Assembly: GCF_000495255.1 (NCBI RefSeq)
Contig: NZ_AVAO01000001.1
Coordinates: 114,358-178,357 of the forward strand
Origin: Candidatus Phytoplasma tritici
GTDB lineage: Bacteria; Bacillota_I; Bacilli_A; Acholeplasmatales; Acholeplasmataceae
DNA length: 64,000 nucleotides
Direction: 5' to 3'
In this document: one piece after another, positions 1 through 11,000 of the stretch
Layout: every line of letters starts with the position of its first letter
How positions within the stretch are numbered: the stretch's first letter is position 1
The notes under the pieces: model-generated
Told to the model about the DNA's origin: nothing
Seen by the model: the letters and a program-made list of their open reading frames with translations, nothing else
Database searches by the model: none
Program-made: the position numbers and the translations under genes

Positions 1-857
1 AATTTTGGTGTTTCAATCAATTTTGCTTCTTTCATTAAAAAAAATAATTTTCCTTGTGAAATTGATAAAACTTTTTGCACTTCTTCTAGGTTGTTTTTTT
101 GTTGCAACAATTCTTTTACCAATAACAATTCTTTAATTTTATGAGTTAATCGATTTATAACATGAAAAGCATTGATTTTTTGCATTTTCAAGGTTTGATA
201 AATTTGATAAGCATCAATATAATTTTGTTTTAAAAAAAGATTAATTAACCCAAAAATATTGTCATTTTTATTAAAAGAATTGATTTTTTGTACCAATTGC
301 CAAGTTATATTTTTATCATTTGATTGACATAATTTGATTTTTGTTATTTCTTGATGCAACAAATAAAGATTATGGTTAGTTTTGCTCACCAATTCTTGGA
401 TAGCTTTTGTATCAATTTTAAAACCATCTTTTTGAAAAACATCAATGATATAGTTAAAAAAATCTTTTTTTTCTAAACTTTTTGTCGTTTTGCAAAGACA
501 ATGTTTTTCCCAAATTTTTTGAACTTCAGATGTTTTAGTTGTTTTTTCTGCAAAAAAATATAAATCTAAATTGTTGTAAGGATTTTGTAAATAAGAAATT
601 AAAAAAGCTATTTCTTGAGGTTTTTTTTGAAATAAGATTTCACTGTGATCCACCAAAACTACTTTTTTCCATATGTTTTCAATCAAAGAAGTGGTTTGCA
701 GTTCTTTTTTCAGTTCTGTTAAAAGATCTTTTTGCATACAATAATAAACTACATCTAATTGTTGTTGTTTGCAAACATTAATTATTTTTTTTATTTTTTT
801 TTCTAGAAAAAACCTTTGTTTTCCCCAAATTAAATGTATGTTATTTTTTTTTTCCAA
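1..857 (-). CDS. holA: DNA polymerase III delta subunit, C-terminus cut by window edge
   Basis: Reading the minus strand from a TTG at 857 gives an uninterrupted frame of 285 codons that runs off the left edge. The start is preceded by GAGG eight bases upstream; the nearby ATG at 870 hits a stop at once, so TTG is chosen. The beginning (KKNNIHLIWGKQRFFLEKKI) and the later run of charged helices fit HolA, the clamp-loader subunit that opens the beta clamp. The P-loop-like region is degenerate, as is normal for delta. It is divergent from engB, with which it shares the 858-1113 intergenic region. The assignment rests on overall pattern, not on a strict motif. Confidence 0.72.
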   Translation of the reverse strand, partial: MEKKNNIHLIWGKQRFFLEKKIKKIINVCKQQQLDVVYYCMQKDLLTELKKELQTTSLIENIWKKVVLVDHSEILFQKKPQEIAFLISYLQNPYNNLDLYFFAEKTTKTSEVQKIWEKHCLCKTTKSLEKKDFFNYIIDVFQKDGFKIDTKAIQELVSKTNHNLYLLHQEITKIKLCQSNDKNITWQLVQKINSFNKNDNIFGLINLFLKQNYIDAYQIYQTLKMQKINAFHVINRLTHKIKELLLVKELLQQKNNLEEVQKVLSISQGKLFFLMKEAKLIETPK

Positions 858-1023
858 ATTAAAACCTCATTTTGTCCTTTTTATTATTAATTAATTATTT
901 GTTTTTAATGTTTTGTAAAAGATCTAATTCAACATTATTATCACTATCACTATTGTTATTTTATCAAAAAAATATTATTATAAAACGATATCACAAAATA
1001 TAAAACAACAAATAATAATAATT

Positions 1024-1032
1024 TGCTATAAT
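1024..1032 (+). promoter_or_regulatory. Extended -10 promoter upstream of engB
   Basis: TGCTATAAT lies about 80 bases before the engB start, a TGN-extended -10 box. No convincing -35 is present, as is usual for extended -10 promoters. It is the best candidate for transcription into engB. Confidence 0.4.
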
Positions 1033-1113
1033 AATATTTGTAAACAACCTTCAAAAACCTAACTATCCAAAAAATTATAGACAAAAGTAAAAAAAGAAAA
1101 GGAAAAAGCAAAA

Positions 1114-1704
1114 ATGATTAAAAAAGCCACTTTTGTGCGTAGTATTGTTAATTTTAAAGATATTCCTTTAAAAAAACAACCCGAAATTGTTTTGATGGGT
1201 AGAAGCAACGTTGGCAAAAGCACTTTCATCAATGTTTTAACTCAAAGAAAAAAATTAGCTAAAATTTCTCAAACGCCTGGCAAAACAATCACCCTAAATT
1301 ACTATGATATTAACGAATCTTTTTATTTGATCGATACTCCTGGCTACGGTTATACTAAAAAAAGTAAAAAAATTCAAAAACAGTTATTACCGATGATTAT
1401 TTCTTTTTTAGAACAAACTTCTCATCTCAAATTCATCTTTCAGCTAATTGATTTTAAAGTGGGTGCTACCAAAGAAGACGATAGAATCCATCAAGCCCTT
1501 TTGCAAGTGGGTTTTGAGGTGGTCTTATTATTTGTTAAAAAAGATAAAGTTAAAAAAAATCTTGTGCCCAAACAATTAAAAATACTTGTTAATCACTTTT
1601 CCCAGATTAAATATTTCTTTTTGATTTCGTCAAAACAACAAGAAGGGTTAGAAGAATTAAAACTTTTTTTAAATCAATTAATGTATCCAAATACCAATAA
1701 TTAA
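1114..1704 (+). CDS. engB: Ribosome biogenesis GTPase EngB (YsxC/YihA)
   Basis: This 196-residue single-domain GTPase has the typical length of the EngB family, which helps assemble the large ribosomal subunit in the cytoplasm. The P-loop GRSNVGKS is at residues 29-36, the switch I threonine region follows (SQTPGKT, about 52-58), and the G3 motif DTPGYG is at 74-79. The G4 position reads KKDK where TKxD is usual. A purine-rich stretch (AAAAGGAAAAAG) precedes the ATG. The gene is followed by its own hairpin terminator and then valS. Confidence 0.93.
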   Translation: MIKKATFVRSIVNFKDIPLKKQPEIVLMGRSNVGKSTFINVLTQRKKLAKISQTPGKTITLNYYDINESFYLIDTPGYGYTKKSKKIQKQLLPMIISFLEQTSHLKFIFQLIDFKVGATKEDDRIHQALLQVGFEVVLLFVKKDKVKKNLVPKQLKILVNHFSQIKYFFLISSKQQEGLEELKLFLNQLMYPNTNN

Positions 1705-1727
1705 AATTTGGTTTTTCCAAATTTTTC
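1703..1727 (+). terminator. Intrinsic terminator after engB
   Basis: AAATTTGG and CCAAATTT pair across a five-T loop and run into a short T tract. The hairpin begins right at the engB stop codon. Confidence 0.6.
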
Positions 1728-1861
1728 ATTTTGCAAAAAAAATGTAATTTTTTTATTTCCTTCAATCCGATTAAACATTTTCAAAATTTTCAAAATCCAA
1801 AAAAACTTTTAAAACTTAAAAACTTCAACCCTAAAAAAGAAAATAGAAAGAAGCTAACTTT

Positions 1862-4510
1862 ATGCAAACTAAATATGATTTTAAAAAAGTAGAACATCAA
1901 AGATACCAACAATGGTTAGAAAAAAAATATTTTTGTTCCAATCCAAACCCCACTAAAAAAACTTTTACTGTTGTAATTCCGCCTCCCAATGTAACAGGAA
2001 AACTTCATTTGGGACACGCTTGGAATAACACTATTCAAGACATTATTATAAGATTTAAAAAAATGCAAGGCTTTGATGTGCTCTTTTTGCCTGGGATGGA
2101 TCATGCAGGAATTGCCACTCAAAATAAAATCAAAGAACAATTAAAACAAGAAGGGCTTTTGAACAAAAATTTAAACAAAGAAACTTTTTTAAAATACGCA
2201 TGGCAGTGGAAAAAAAAACATGCCCAAAATATTAGGCAACAATGGCAAGTTTTAGGGCTTCATCTGGATTATAATTTTGAAAAATTTACCCTTGATCCTG
2301 ATTTGAGTCAAACAGTTCAAGAAGTTTTTGTTAAATTATACCAACAAAAATTAATTTACAGAGATTATAAAATTATTAATTGGGACCCAGAAACTAAAAC
2401 AGCCCTTTCTAATGTAGAAGTAAATTACCATGAAACTGAAGGAAAATTATATTATATTAAATATTTTTTGGTTGATTTTTCAACTAATTCCAATTTGTCT
2501 AATGGCTCTTTTGCTCCTTCTTTTTTAGAAATTGCAACCACTCGCCCTGAAACGATGTTTGCCGACCAAGCTTTAATTGTAAATCCTAACGATTCTAGAT
2601 ATCAATCTTTTATTGGCAAAAAAGTTTTTATTCCTGATACTAAAATTCAAATTCCTGTTATTAGCGATAATTACGTAGATATGAATTTTGGTACAGGGGT
2701 TGTAAAAGTGACGCCTGGACACGATATTAATGATTTTGAATTAGCTAAAAGACACCAATTAAAAGCTTTATTATGTATGAATGAAGATGGCACTATGAAC
2801 GACCTAGCTTTGCAATATCAAGGATTAGACCGTTTTACTTGTCGTCAAAAATTAGTTCAGACTCTTAAACAAAAAGGATTTTTCACAAAAACCGAAAACC
2901 ACCTTCATAAAGTGGGATATTCAAGTATTTCTGATTCCATCATTGAACCACGTCTTTCTTTACAATGGTTTTTAAAAACCAAAGCCATCGCCCAAACTGC
3001 TTTAAAAACGAACAAAATCAATTTTTTTCCGCTTCGTTTTGAAAATATTTTTAATAATTGGCTCCAAAATATCGAAGACTGGTGTATTTCGCGTCAATTA
3101 TGGTGGGGTCATCAAATTCCTGCTTGGCACAAAGGACAAGAAATTAAGGTTCAAATAGAAAGTCCTGGTCTAGAATGGAGCCTTGATTGTGATGTTTTGG
3201 ATACTTGGTTTTCTTCTGCTTTGTGGCCTTTTAGTACTTTGGGATGGCCTAATTGCAACACTCCTTTATTTCAAAACCACTTTCCTACTGATGTTTTGGT
3301 AACAGGCTATGACATTTTGACTTTTTGGGTATCAAAAATGGTTTTTCAAAGTATTTTATTAACCCACAAAGACCCTTTTAAAGATGTTTTGTTACATGGT
3401 TTAGTAAGAGATAACAAAGGGCAAAAAATGTCTAAATCAAAAGGTAACGGTATTGATCCTTTGGAAGTTGTTGCCAAATATGGTACTGATGCTCTTAGAT
3501 GGTTTTTAACTACTAACGCTGCTCCTGGATCTGATTTATTCTATGATGAAACTAAAGTTGCTTCATCTTGGAATTTTATTAATAAATTATGGAATATTAG
3601 TCGTTTTGTAAAATTAAACACCAACACCCTAGACACCGATTTTGATATCAATCTTTTGTCTTTGCCCCAAAAAGCTCTTTTAACGCAATTGCATTTAGCA
3701 ACTCAAAAATTAACAACTTTATATCAAAAATATGAATTAAAAGAAATTGGAAAAATTTTATATCAATTTGTTTGGGAATATTTTGCTAATTGGCATTTAG
3801 AATTTGCCAAACATGATTTAGATAAAAAAAACTCCAATTTAACAAACTTACACAATAGTCAAAAATTTTTAGTTTATGTGATGAAATACATTTTGCAACT
3901 TTTACATCCTTTTATTCCTTTTGTAACTGATGCTCTTTATGAAAATTTTGAAAACAAAACTAACATTACACAAACTACTTTGCAAAAAACTTCTTATTGT
4001 AATTTAGATGCCTTAGATGATTTTGAAAATCTTAAAAAATTAATTATTAAAACACGTCATTTAAAACGAGAATCCAATATCAATTGTAAATTAAATTTAG
4101 AATTAGAAGTTATATCTAAATCTTCAACACCCCTCAAAGATTTTGTAAGTTTGCAAAAAGCTTTAGAAAAATTTTTCAAAACTTTACAAATTAAAATTAC
4201 TAATAAAGTTAACAATTCCAAAAAAACTATTTGGTTAATTGAAAAAAATTTAAGTCTTTATATTGACCGCAAAACTCTCAATGAACTTAATGAAACTAAA
4301 TTTGAAAGTAATTTTTTACAACAAAAAAATACCCTTCTTAAAGAAATTAAAAGAAGTGAGACCATTTTAAATAATCAATCCTTCTTACAAAAAGCCGCAA
4401 GTTCCAAAATTGAAATTGAAAAAAAGAAATATGAAAGTTATTGCAAGCAATATCAAAAATTGTTAGAAAATAAAAACAATTCTAATCCGCTAAATTCAAA
4501 CAAAAAATAA
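1862..4510 (+). CDS. valS: Valyl-tRNA synthetase
   Basis: This 882-residue class I synthetase charges tRNA-Val. The HIGH-type motif is HLGH within PPNVTGKLHLGHAW (about residues 40-53). The KMSKS loop is exact at 522-526 and is followed by the GNGIDP stretch typical of ValRS. The editing domain lies between them (TTRPETMFAD). The C-terminal 100 residues are lysine- and glutamate-rich and look like the coiled-coil arm of ValRS. The length is normal. The ATG follows a weak AAAGAAG-type ribosome site. It is probably transcribed separately from engB because a terminator lies between them. Confidence 0.96.
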   Translation: MQTKYDFKKVEHQRYQQWLEKKYFCSNPNPTKKTFTVVIPPPNVTGKLHLGHAWNNTIQDIIIRFKKMQGFDVLFLPGMDHAGIATQNKIKEQLKQEGLLNKNLNKETFLKYAWQWKKKHAQNIRQQWQVLGLHLDYNFEKFTLDPDLSQTVQEVFVKLYQQKLIYRDYKIINWDPETKTALSNVEVNYHETEGKLYYIKYFLVDFSTNSNLSNGSFAPSFLEIATTRPETMFADQALIVNPNDSRYQSFIGKKVFIPDTKIQIPVISDNYVDMNFGTGVVKVTPGHDINDFELAKRHQLKALLCMNEDGTMNDLALQYQGLDRFTCRQKLVQTLKQKGFFTKTENHLHKVGYSSISDSIIEPRLSLQWFLKTKAIAQTALKTNKINFFPLRFENIFNNWLQNIEDWCISRQLWWGHQIPAWHKGQEIKVQIESPGLEWSLDCDVLDTWFSSALWPFSTLGWPNCNTPLFQNHFPTDVLVTGYDILTFWVSKMVFQSILLTHKDPFKDVLLHGLVRDNKGQKMSKSKGNGIDPLEVVAKYGTDALRWFLTTNAAPGSDLFYDETKVASSWNFINKLWNISRFVKLNTNTLDTDFDINLLSLPQKALLTQLHLATQKLTTLYQKYELKEIGKILYQFVWEYFANWHLEFAKHDLDKKNSNLTNLHNSQKFLVYVMKYILQLLHPFIPFVTDALYENFENKTNITQTTLQKTSYCNLDALDDFENLKKLIIKTRHLKRESNINCKLNLELEVISKSSTPLKDFVSLQKALEKFFKTLQIKITNKVNNSKKTIWLIEKNLSLYIDRKTLNELNETKFESNFLQQKNTLLKEIKRSETILNNQSFLQKAASSKIEIEKKKYESYCKQYQKLLENKNNSNPLNSNKK

Positions 4511-4636
4511 AAAATTTAAATAAAACTATAAATAATTTAAGTTTTGAAATTAAAAAAAACATTGCAAACAAAATCGCAAAAAAACTAACCAACTAATATT
4601 TTCCAAATCCAAACAATTCATTAAAGGAACTAACCA

Positions 4637-5195
4637 ATGTCAAAAGACGATTATATTAAAAAAACTGTTACTATAGGACTGAGCGCTGCTATTTTTTTTG
4701 TTTTAAGTTGTTTTGCCTCTATTCCTTTAGGGTTTAATGTAAGTATTGAGACTTCATCCGCTTTTTTAGCTTTCATTGCTGTTGCTTTTGGTCCTTCGGT
4801 TGGTTTTTATGTAGGACTTATAGGACACACCATTAAAGATTTTATTTTGTTTGGAAATGTTTCTTGGAATTGGGTTTTATGCTCTGCTCTTATTGGATTT
4901 ATTTACGGGTTACCACATAGAATAATTGATCTTAAATATCAAGTATTTACAAAGAAAAAAATTGTTTATTTTTGGCTTTATCAGGTTGCTTGTAATTTTA
5001 TAATTTGGGGGGGGGGTTGCTCCTCAAAGTGATTTATTGATTTACGGACAACCACCTAAACTAGTTTATTTACAAAGTTTTTTGATAGTAATTTCTAATA
5101 TTTTAGCTTATAGTATAGTAGGAATTAAATTAATGTCTATGTATTCTTGTCATTACACTAAAAAAGCTACTTTAATTAAAATTAATAATTCTTAA
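4637..5195 (+). pseudogene. ECF transporter S component (UPF0397 family), frameshifted at a G tract
   Basis: The first frame encodes 131 residues (4637-5032) with hydrophobic segments, like the UPF0397 family of substrate-binding subunits of energy-coupling-factor vitamin importers. At a run of ten G (5007-5016) the frame leaves the conserved reading and stops at 5032. With nine G the reading continues as GGVAPQSDLLIYGQPPKLVY and ends at the TAA at 5193-5195, giving about 185 residues, a normal family length. The ribosome site AAAGGA precedes the ATG. The next two genes encode the ATPase and T subunits, so this is their S partner. The tract may be a sequencing error, a fixed mutation or a phase switch. 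The substrate is unknown. Confidence 0.8.
5007..5016 (+). repeat. Ten-G homopolymer inside the ECF S-component gene
   Basis: A ten-base G run is exceptional in this AT-rich window. Removing one G joins two halves of one membrane protein. Confidence 0.95.
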
Positions 5196-5301
5196 ATATT
5201 TTTAAACATCTTTAATCATGTGCTTTTTGTTTATAAAACCACAACAAACCACTAATCTATTTATTAGTTTTTTTCATTTTATAATTTCAAAGAGGAACTT
5301 T

Positions 5302-7068
5302 ATGCCAAAACCATTAATCATTTTTAAAGATTTTAGTTTTCAATATTATAGCCAACAAACTCCTACTCTAAATCAAATCAATTTAACTATTTATGAAGGA
5401 CAAAAAGTTTTGATTGTGGGCAAAAATGGTAGCGGCAAATCTACTTTTTTAAAATGTATTAATGGTTTGATTCCTCATAGTTATCAAGGAAAAATTACAG
5501 GGACCGCTATTATTAAGGATAAAGTTTTAACACAAACAAATATTTTTGATCTATCTTTGGATGTGGGTACCATTATGCAAGATACAGATAATCAATTTGT
5601 AGGTTTAACAGTAGCAGAAGATATAGCTTTTGCCTTGGAAAACGACGCTTTGCCTCAAAGTAAAATATATCAAAAAGTAAATATGTGGGCACAAGATTTA
5701 GGATTGAAATCCTTTTTAGATTACAAACCGCAAGAACTTTCCGAAGGTCACAATAAATTAGCATCGATAGCAGGAGTTTTAATTTATAATCCTTCTATTT
5801 TGTTATTTGATGAATCTCTATCCAATCTTGATATTGTTTCAAGAGCCAAAATGACTGCCTTAATAAAAAATATTCATCAAAAATACCATTCGACTATTTT
5901 AGTTATCGAACATTATTTAGAAGATATTTTAGATGATTCTTTTGATAGGATAATAGTATTTGAAGATGGAAAGATTATTTATGACAATTCTCCCCAAAAA
6001 TTAATTTTAGAAAATGTTTTAAATAAACAAGGTATTCAAGAACCAACTTATATTAGTGCTTTAAAAAAGATTGGTGTTAATTTGGAACGCCTTTCCCATT
6101 TATTAAATTTGCCTTCTTTGCAATCCTCGGATTTTTCTCAATATTTTTCCAATCAATTAATAAATTTAAAAAAATGTTCTATTTATCAAAATGCCACAAC
6201 TCAATTATTGCCTTCCTTTTCCAAACAATTTGCACCTTTTTGCCCAATTTTGCAATTACAAAACATTTCTTATCACTATGAATCCAAACAACCCAATATT
6301 TTAAATGACATTTCTTTTGATTTATTTCCAGGAGAAATGATTAGTATTTTTGGTAAAAATGGTAGTGGTAAATCTACTTTAGCCAAAATTATTTGTGGTT
6401 TTTGTACTCCTCAAACAGGAACTATTTTATTAAATAATCAAAATATTTCATGTTTATCTTTACAACAAAGATCAGAAAAAATTGGTTTTGTCATGCAAAA
6501 TCCCCATCATATGATTTCCCAAAAAAATGTTTTTGAAGAAGTAGCATTGGGTCTTTTAGGTAAAAAACTTTCATTAACTAAAATCAAAACCAAAGTGCAC
6601 GCCATTTTGAAAAATTGTAATTTGGACAGTTTTGCTAACTGGCCTATTTCTGCTCTTAGTTTCGGACAAAAAAAAAGACTTACCATTGCTTCTATTTTAG
6701 TAATGCAACCACAAATTCTTATTTTGGATGAACCTACAATAGGACAAGATTTAAAACATCACGCACAAATTATGACTTTTTTACAAAAGTTAAATAATAA
6801 AGGGATTACCATTGTAATTATTACTCATGATGTGTCTTTAATGCTTAATTATACTCAAAGAACTTTGGTTTTGGAACAAGGAAAAATTATTGCAAATACT
6901 AATCCTTTAAAAATTTTTACAGATATGTCTTTAATGCAAAAAACTTCTCTCAATCCGATTAGTTTGATTGTTCTTATCAATAAATTGCCATTTACATTAG
7001 AACAAAAAAACGTTTTGTTAACTCAAATGTTGGCTTTTTTAAAGGAGGATTATTGTTATGGCAAATAG
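5302..7068 (+). CDS. ecfA: ECF transporter ATP-binding protein with two fused nucleotide-binding domains
   Basis: The protein has 588 residues from the ATG at 5302, which follows an AGAGGA site; an in-frame ATG at 5218 has no such site. It carries two ABC ATPase domains in tandem, so it replaces separate EcfA1 and EcfA2. The first Walker A is GKNGSGKST at 40-48, with a degenerate signature (LSEGH) and Walker B FDES. The second has GKNGSGKST near 351, signature LSFGQ and Walker B LDEP. It powers vitamin or micronutrient import by the S and T subunits encoded on either side. It overlaps the T-subunit gene by 11 bases, so the two are surely co-transcribed. Confidence 0.93.
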   Translation: MPKPLIIFKDFSFQYYSQQTPTLNQINLTIYEGQKVLIVGKNGSGKSTFLKCINGLIPHSYQGKITGTAIIKDKVLTQTNIFDLSLDVGTIMQDTDNQFVGLTVAEDIAFALENDALPQSKIYQKVNMWAQDLGLKSFLDYKPQELSEGHNKLASIAGVLIYNPSILLFDESLSNLDIVSRAKMTALIKNIHQKYHSTILVIEHYLEDILDDSFDRIIVFEDGKIIYDNSPQKLILENVLNKQGIQEPTYISALKKIGVNLERLSHLLNLPSLQSSDFSQYFSNQLINLKKCSIYQNATTQLLPSFSKQFAPFCPILQLQNISYHYESKQPNILNDISFDLFPGEMISIFGKNGSGKSTLAKIICGFCTPQTGTILLNNQNISCLSLQQRSEKIGFVMQNPHHMISQKNVFEEVALGLLGKKLSLTKIKTKVHAILKNCNLDSFANWPISALSFGQKKRLTIASILVMQPQILILDEPTIGQDLKHHAQIMTFLQKLNNKGITIVIITHDVSLMLNYTQRTLVLEQGKIIANTNPLKIFTDMSLMQKTSLNPISLIVLINKLPFTLEQKNVLLTQMLAFLKEDYCYGK

Positions 7069-7906
7069 TATGTTGCAATATTTACCACATAATAATTTCA
7101 TTTATAAAATCCAAGGAGCAACTAAGTTATTGTTTTTAATTTCGGTATCAATTGTTTGTATGATGGTATATCATGTATGGTTTTTGTTAGGGCTTGCCCT
7201 TTTGTCTTTGTTTTTTTTTTGGTGTGCTCAAATTAAATGGCAGCAAGTGGCGTTTGTAGTTAAAGGAACTTTCTTTTTTTTGTTTTTAAACAATATTATT
7301 ATTATTATTTGTTTTAGAAATTACGGTACTAAAATATATAACTCCAAAACTCCCATTACTTTATTTTATAATCTTTTAACCCAAGAACAATTGTTTTATC
7401 AATTTAATGTATTGTTAAAATATTGTTGTATCATTCCTTTATTTTTAATCTTTATTATAACTACTAATCCAAGTCAATTAGCTGCTAGTTTAAATAAATT
7501 AGGTGTTAGTTATAAAATTAGTTATGCTTTTGCTCTTACTATTCGCTATATTCCTGAAATTCAAAAAGATTTTAAAAATATTTCTCTCAATCAACAAGTA
7601 CGAGGTATTAAAGTTGTTAAAAAAACTAATTTTGTAGCTCGTATTATTGCAGATATTAAAAGAATTACCCTTATTATTCCTCCTTTGATTTTTTTTAATT
7701 TAGATAAAATTGATATAATTACTAATGCTATGAAATTGAGGCGTTTTGGTAAATATAAAAAAAGAACTTGGTATTATGAAAAATCTTTTAGTATTCTTGA
7801 TTTATTTACTTTTTTATTAGGGTTGGCACTCTTTTTGCTTGGTGTGTGGATTTTGTGCCATTATGATAGGTTTTATTATCCTTTTTCCAAAAATACTTTT
7901 TGTTGA
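7058..7906 (+). CDS. ecfT: ECF transporter transmembrane T component
   Basis: This 282-residue membrane protein (CbiQ/EcfT family) couples the ATPase to the S component. Hydrophobic segments fall near residues 25-65, 70-85, 120-140 and 245-270. Two cytoplasmic coupling motifs can be seen: QVRGIK (about 180) and MKLRRFGKY (about 225), corresponding to the paired Ala-Arg-Gly motifs of the family. The ATG lies inside the end of the ATPase gene with AAAGGAGG shortly upstream, giving translational coupling. It is the last gene of the operon. Confidence 0.9.
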   Translation: MANSMLQYLPHNNFIYKIQGATKLLFLISVSIVCMMVYHVWFLLGLALLSLFFFWCAQIKWQQVAFVVKGTFFFLFLNNIIIIICFRNYGTKIYNSKTPITLFYNLLTQEQLFYQFNVLLKYCCIIPLFLIFIITTNPSQLAASLNKLGVSYKISYAFALTIRYIPEIQKDFKNISLNQQVRGIKVVKKTNFVARIIADIKRITLIIPPLIFFNLDKIDIITNAMKLRRFGKYKKRTWYYEKSFSILDLFTFLLGLALFLLGVWILCHYDRFYYPFSKNTFC

Positions 7907-8021
7907 TAATAGTATTGCCAAAATTTCAACATTAAACAATTAAATATTTTTAAAAATATTTTATAATTAGTTCAATGGTTGGGATGAAGTTAGTTTAAAA
8001 TAAAAACAAGATATTAAGATA

Positions 8022-8048
8022 AAAAGAGACTTTTTAAGTCTCTTTTTT
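8022..8048. terminator. Bidirectional terminator between ecfT and the protease gene
   Basis: AAAAAGAGACTT and AAGTCTCTTTTTT form a hairpin with an A run on the left and a T run on the right. It can therefore end the ECF operon on the plus strand and the convergent protease gene on the minus strand. Confidence 0.75.
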
Positions 8049-8082
8049 GTTTATTTGGTTCTAATTATAAAGTAAAAAAATA

Positions 8083-11000
8083 TTATAATTTATATACAAT
8101 ACTGTATTTATCTTTAAAACTTTTAATATCTATTATTATAAAAACCATAATGCAAATAAAAGTCCATATTAAAAATATTGATATTTTGGCATTGGTAATG
8201 TTTAACATTTCATTTAGTAAAAAATTATTTTTGGGAAATGTAATAAAAGGAAATTGACTTTTGTTTAGATGATAAATATCTTGTTGAGAGCAAATATTAA
8301 TTAGATTTCCTTGAGAATCAAAGGTAAACCAATTATTATAATAAAGGCTTTCTTCTAAGTTAAAATAATTTTCTAAAAAAGTACTATCTATTGTAATTGT
8401 TTGGTTGTTTTGGTTATCTATTAATGCTAAATGGCTTTGAAAAATATGAGGTGCTAATGCTTTATCAGAGATGTTATTATGATTACTAATTAAATATATT
8501 TTTTCTCCTAACAAAAGTTGTTTATCAGGATTAAAGGCACAAACAGGATAATTTGTTCTAGATTCAAAAGTTATGTAGCTAAAAGGATTATTATGGGTGG
8601 CTATGGTTTGGTACTTTCCTTTTTCATTTTGTAAGCCAAAAGGTGTTTGGATAGTTATTTTAACGTTTTCGTTACAAATATTTTGGAAAGTATCTAAGAG
8701 ATAAGAAGTATCTAAATTTTTTCCATTTTTTTGCAAAATGACAGTATATATAAAAGTATTATCGGAATTATTTACAGCTTTTTTGTTAATAATAACTCCT
8801 AAGTTAATATTTTGGGAATTGTAATAATCTTGGCATAAAACTATAGTTTTTAAAATATCTTCTTTAATTATTTGTCCTTTATTATCAAAAAGATTATAAA
8901 AAATATTTGGCTTTATTTGTCTTTTGGAAGCGGTTTTGGCTAATTTGATATTGGTTTCTAAAATCTTTTGTTGGCTTTCCAAAATATGGTGATAAGAAAA
9001 AGTTTGTTTAATAAATGATAAAAACATTTTATCTATTTCAATTTTAGGGATTTGAATTGTTTCTTCATAAGTTTTTGTATTGTTATAATCAAACATTTGA
9101 ATTTGTAAATAAATAATAAATTGATTAGTACTTACTAAACTAATTTCTAGTTGTTGGTATTTGTGAGTATCAAAATTAACTAATTGTATTGTTTCTAAAC
9201 CATGACAATTTATTGTAAGAAGAGTTTCTTGGTTGTATTTATTTTGAAAAATTATTTTTTTTTCTGGTTGTTCTTTTATATAATTATATAGGTCTTCTAA
9301 AAAAATTTGGGTTTTAATGCAAGGTTTTTGTTCGTTTAGTTTTTCATTTTGTAAAGCGTTAAGTTCGTGTGCAATATTGTTTTTATTAGTTTTAGTCGTT
9401 TGTAATGCAATATTATTTGGGTTGTTATTTGCTATGTTTTCTTTTTTGGATTTTAGTAAATTATGAAATTGTTGTTTGATATAGTTAATGTTAATTGATT
9501 GAGAAATACGCAAAATTTTATGGTAACTCCTATTTATTCCTATTAATTTTCCTTCAGCATTAAAAAGAGGTCCTCCGCTATTGCCTGAATCTAGAGTCAT
9601 ATCAGAGTTAATTTCTTTTTCATTAAGAAAAGCAATAACTCCTGTTTTAAATAAATTTTGTTTAAATTGAGGTCTTTGATGAGGCATTAAATTAAAATAC
9701 CATTTTTCCCATTTTAGTTTTATTGGTTTTTGAAATTGTTTAGTTTGTAAGCCTTTTTGGCAACCCAATACCCAAACTTGTTCTCCCTGATGAATAGGTA
9801 TTTGTATGTCTTTATCAAAATTAATGTATTTGGCAAGAACTTCATTTAATTTTTGAGAAGTATTGGAGTTAGGAATAGTAAAAGTTATAATAGCTATATC
9901 GTCGTATTCGCAATTGTTATCAATAAAAGCATATAGTTTTGCTTGACTTTCTAATCCTTGATTGTTTTTTATTGTTATTTGTTTTTGGGGATTTGATGTA
10001 TAATAAAAACTTTCAATTACATGACGATTAGTTAGTGCATAATATGTAGTATTGGTATTTATTTGTTCTTTATGAACAATTATTCCTGTTCCTAAATTAT
10101 AACCAGTATTGATAAATAAAGTAATTAAATTGAGGTCTTGGAGTATTTGATTGTTGGGCGGTTCTTTTTCCTTTGTCTTTGTTTCTATATCTACTATATT
10201 ATTGGAGTTGGTAATTGCGTTGATAAGTTTTATTATTGGGGATTGTTCGTTATTTATTATAGGTTTATTAAAATTTATGGAAGGAATTACTTTAATATAT
10301 TTAATTCCTTTTTCTTTTTTCATTTCAGAAGATGTTAAAAAACCAATTAAATTGCCTTTTTCAGTCCAAAAAATAGTTTGTTTGTTGTTGGAATTGCAAC
10401 GACTAGAAATAGCAATAAATATTTCATCTAATTCATTATTAACTTCAATATCTTCGCTTATATGACTTTGTTGAAAGGCAATTGTTTTTGTTATAGTTGT
10501 AGAAAAAGAATGAATTAGTTGTCCTTGGCGATATTTATTGAGTCTTTGTAAAGGAGTAATTGTATATTGTTTGTGGGATTTAAAAGTGATAATATCAAAA
10601 TCTTTTAATAAGGGAATAAAAATACTATATTGAGTTAATAGTTGATTTTGAATAGTGCCCCATTCTTCTCCTTGGGGATTTGATAATTTTATAATTTCGT
10701 TTGGTTGTATGATATTTTTAGGAGTAAGAGCAAAATATATTTTTTGTTCTGAATTGTTAATCGATGGTGTTTTTTTATTTGCATTTTTGTTTTGATTGTC
10801 GTTATTGTTTGTGATTTTTAAACTATAAAAAATAATTCCTAAAGCAGTTTTATCATTTGTATTTATTTGCCAAATTTGGTTTTTGTTTGTTTGTATTTGA
10901 TTAGTATTTTTAATTTGTTCTTCCTTAATATCTTTTTTAATGCTTTCTTTTAAAATGTCTTTTTCTTGTTCTAAAGCTTTAATAGTTTTTTTAATAGTTT

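Noticed and set aside
539..781. Plus-strand frame of 80 codons
   Set aside because: It is antisense to holA and has no ribosome site.
4981..5195. Reading the S-component gene as a genuinely short 131-residue protein
   Set aside because: The shifted frame continues with hydrophobic, family-like sequence to a stop at the expected length, so truncation by the G tract is more likely.
10138..10465. Two overlapping plus-strand frames of 66 and 104 codons
   Set aside because: They lie antisense inside the serine protease gene, whose frame is much longer and has catalytic motifs.
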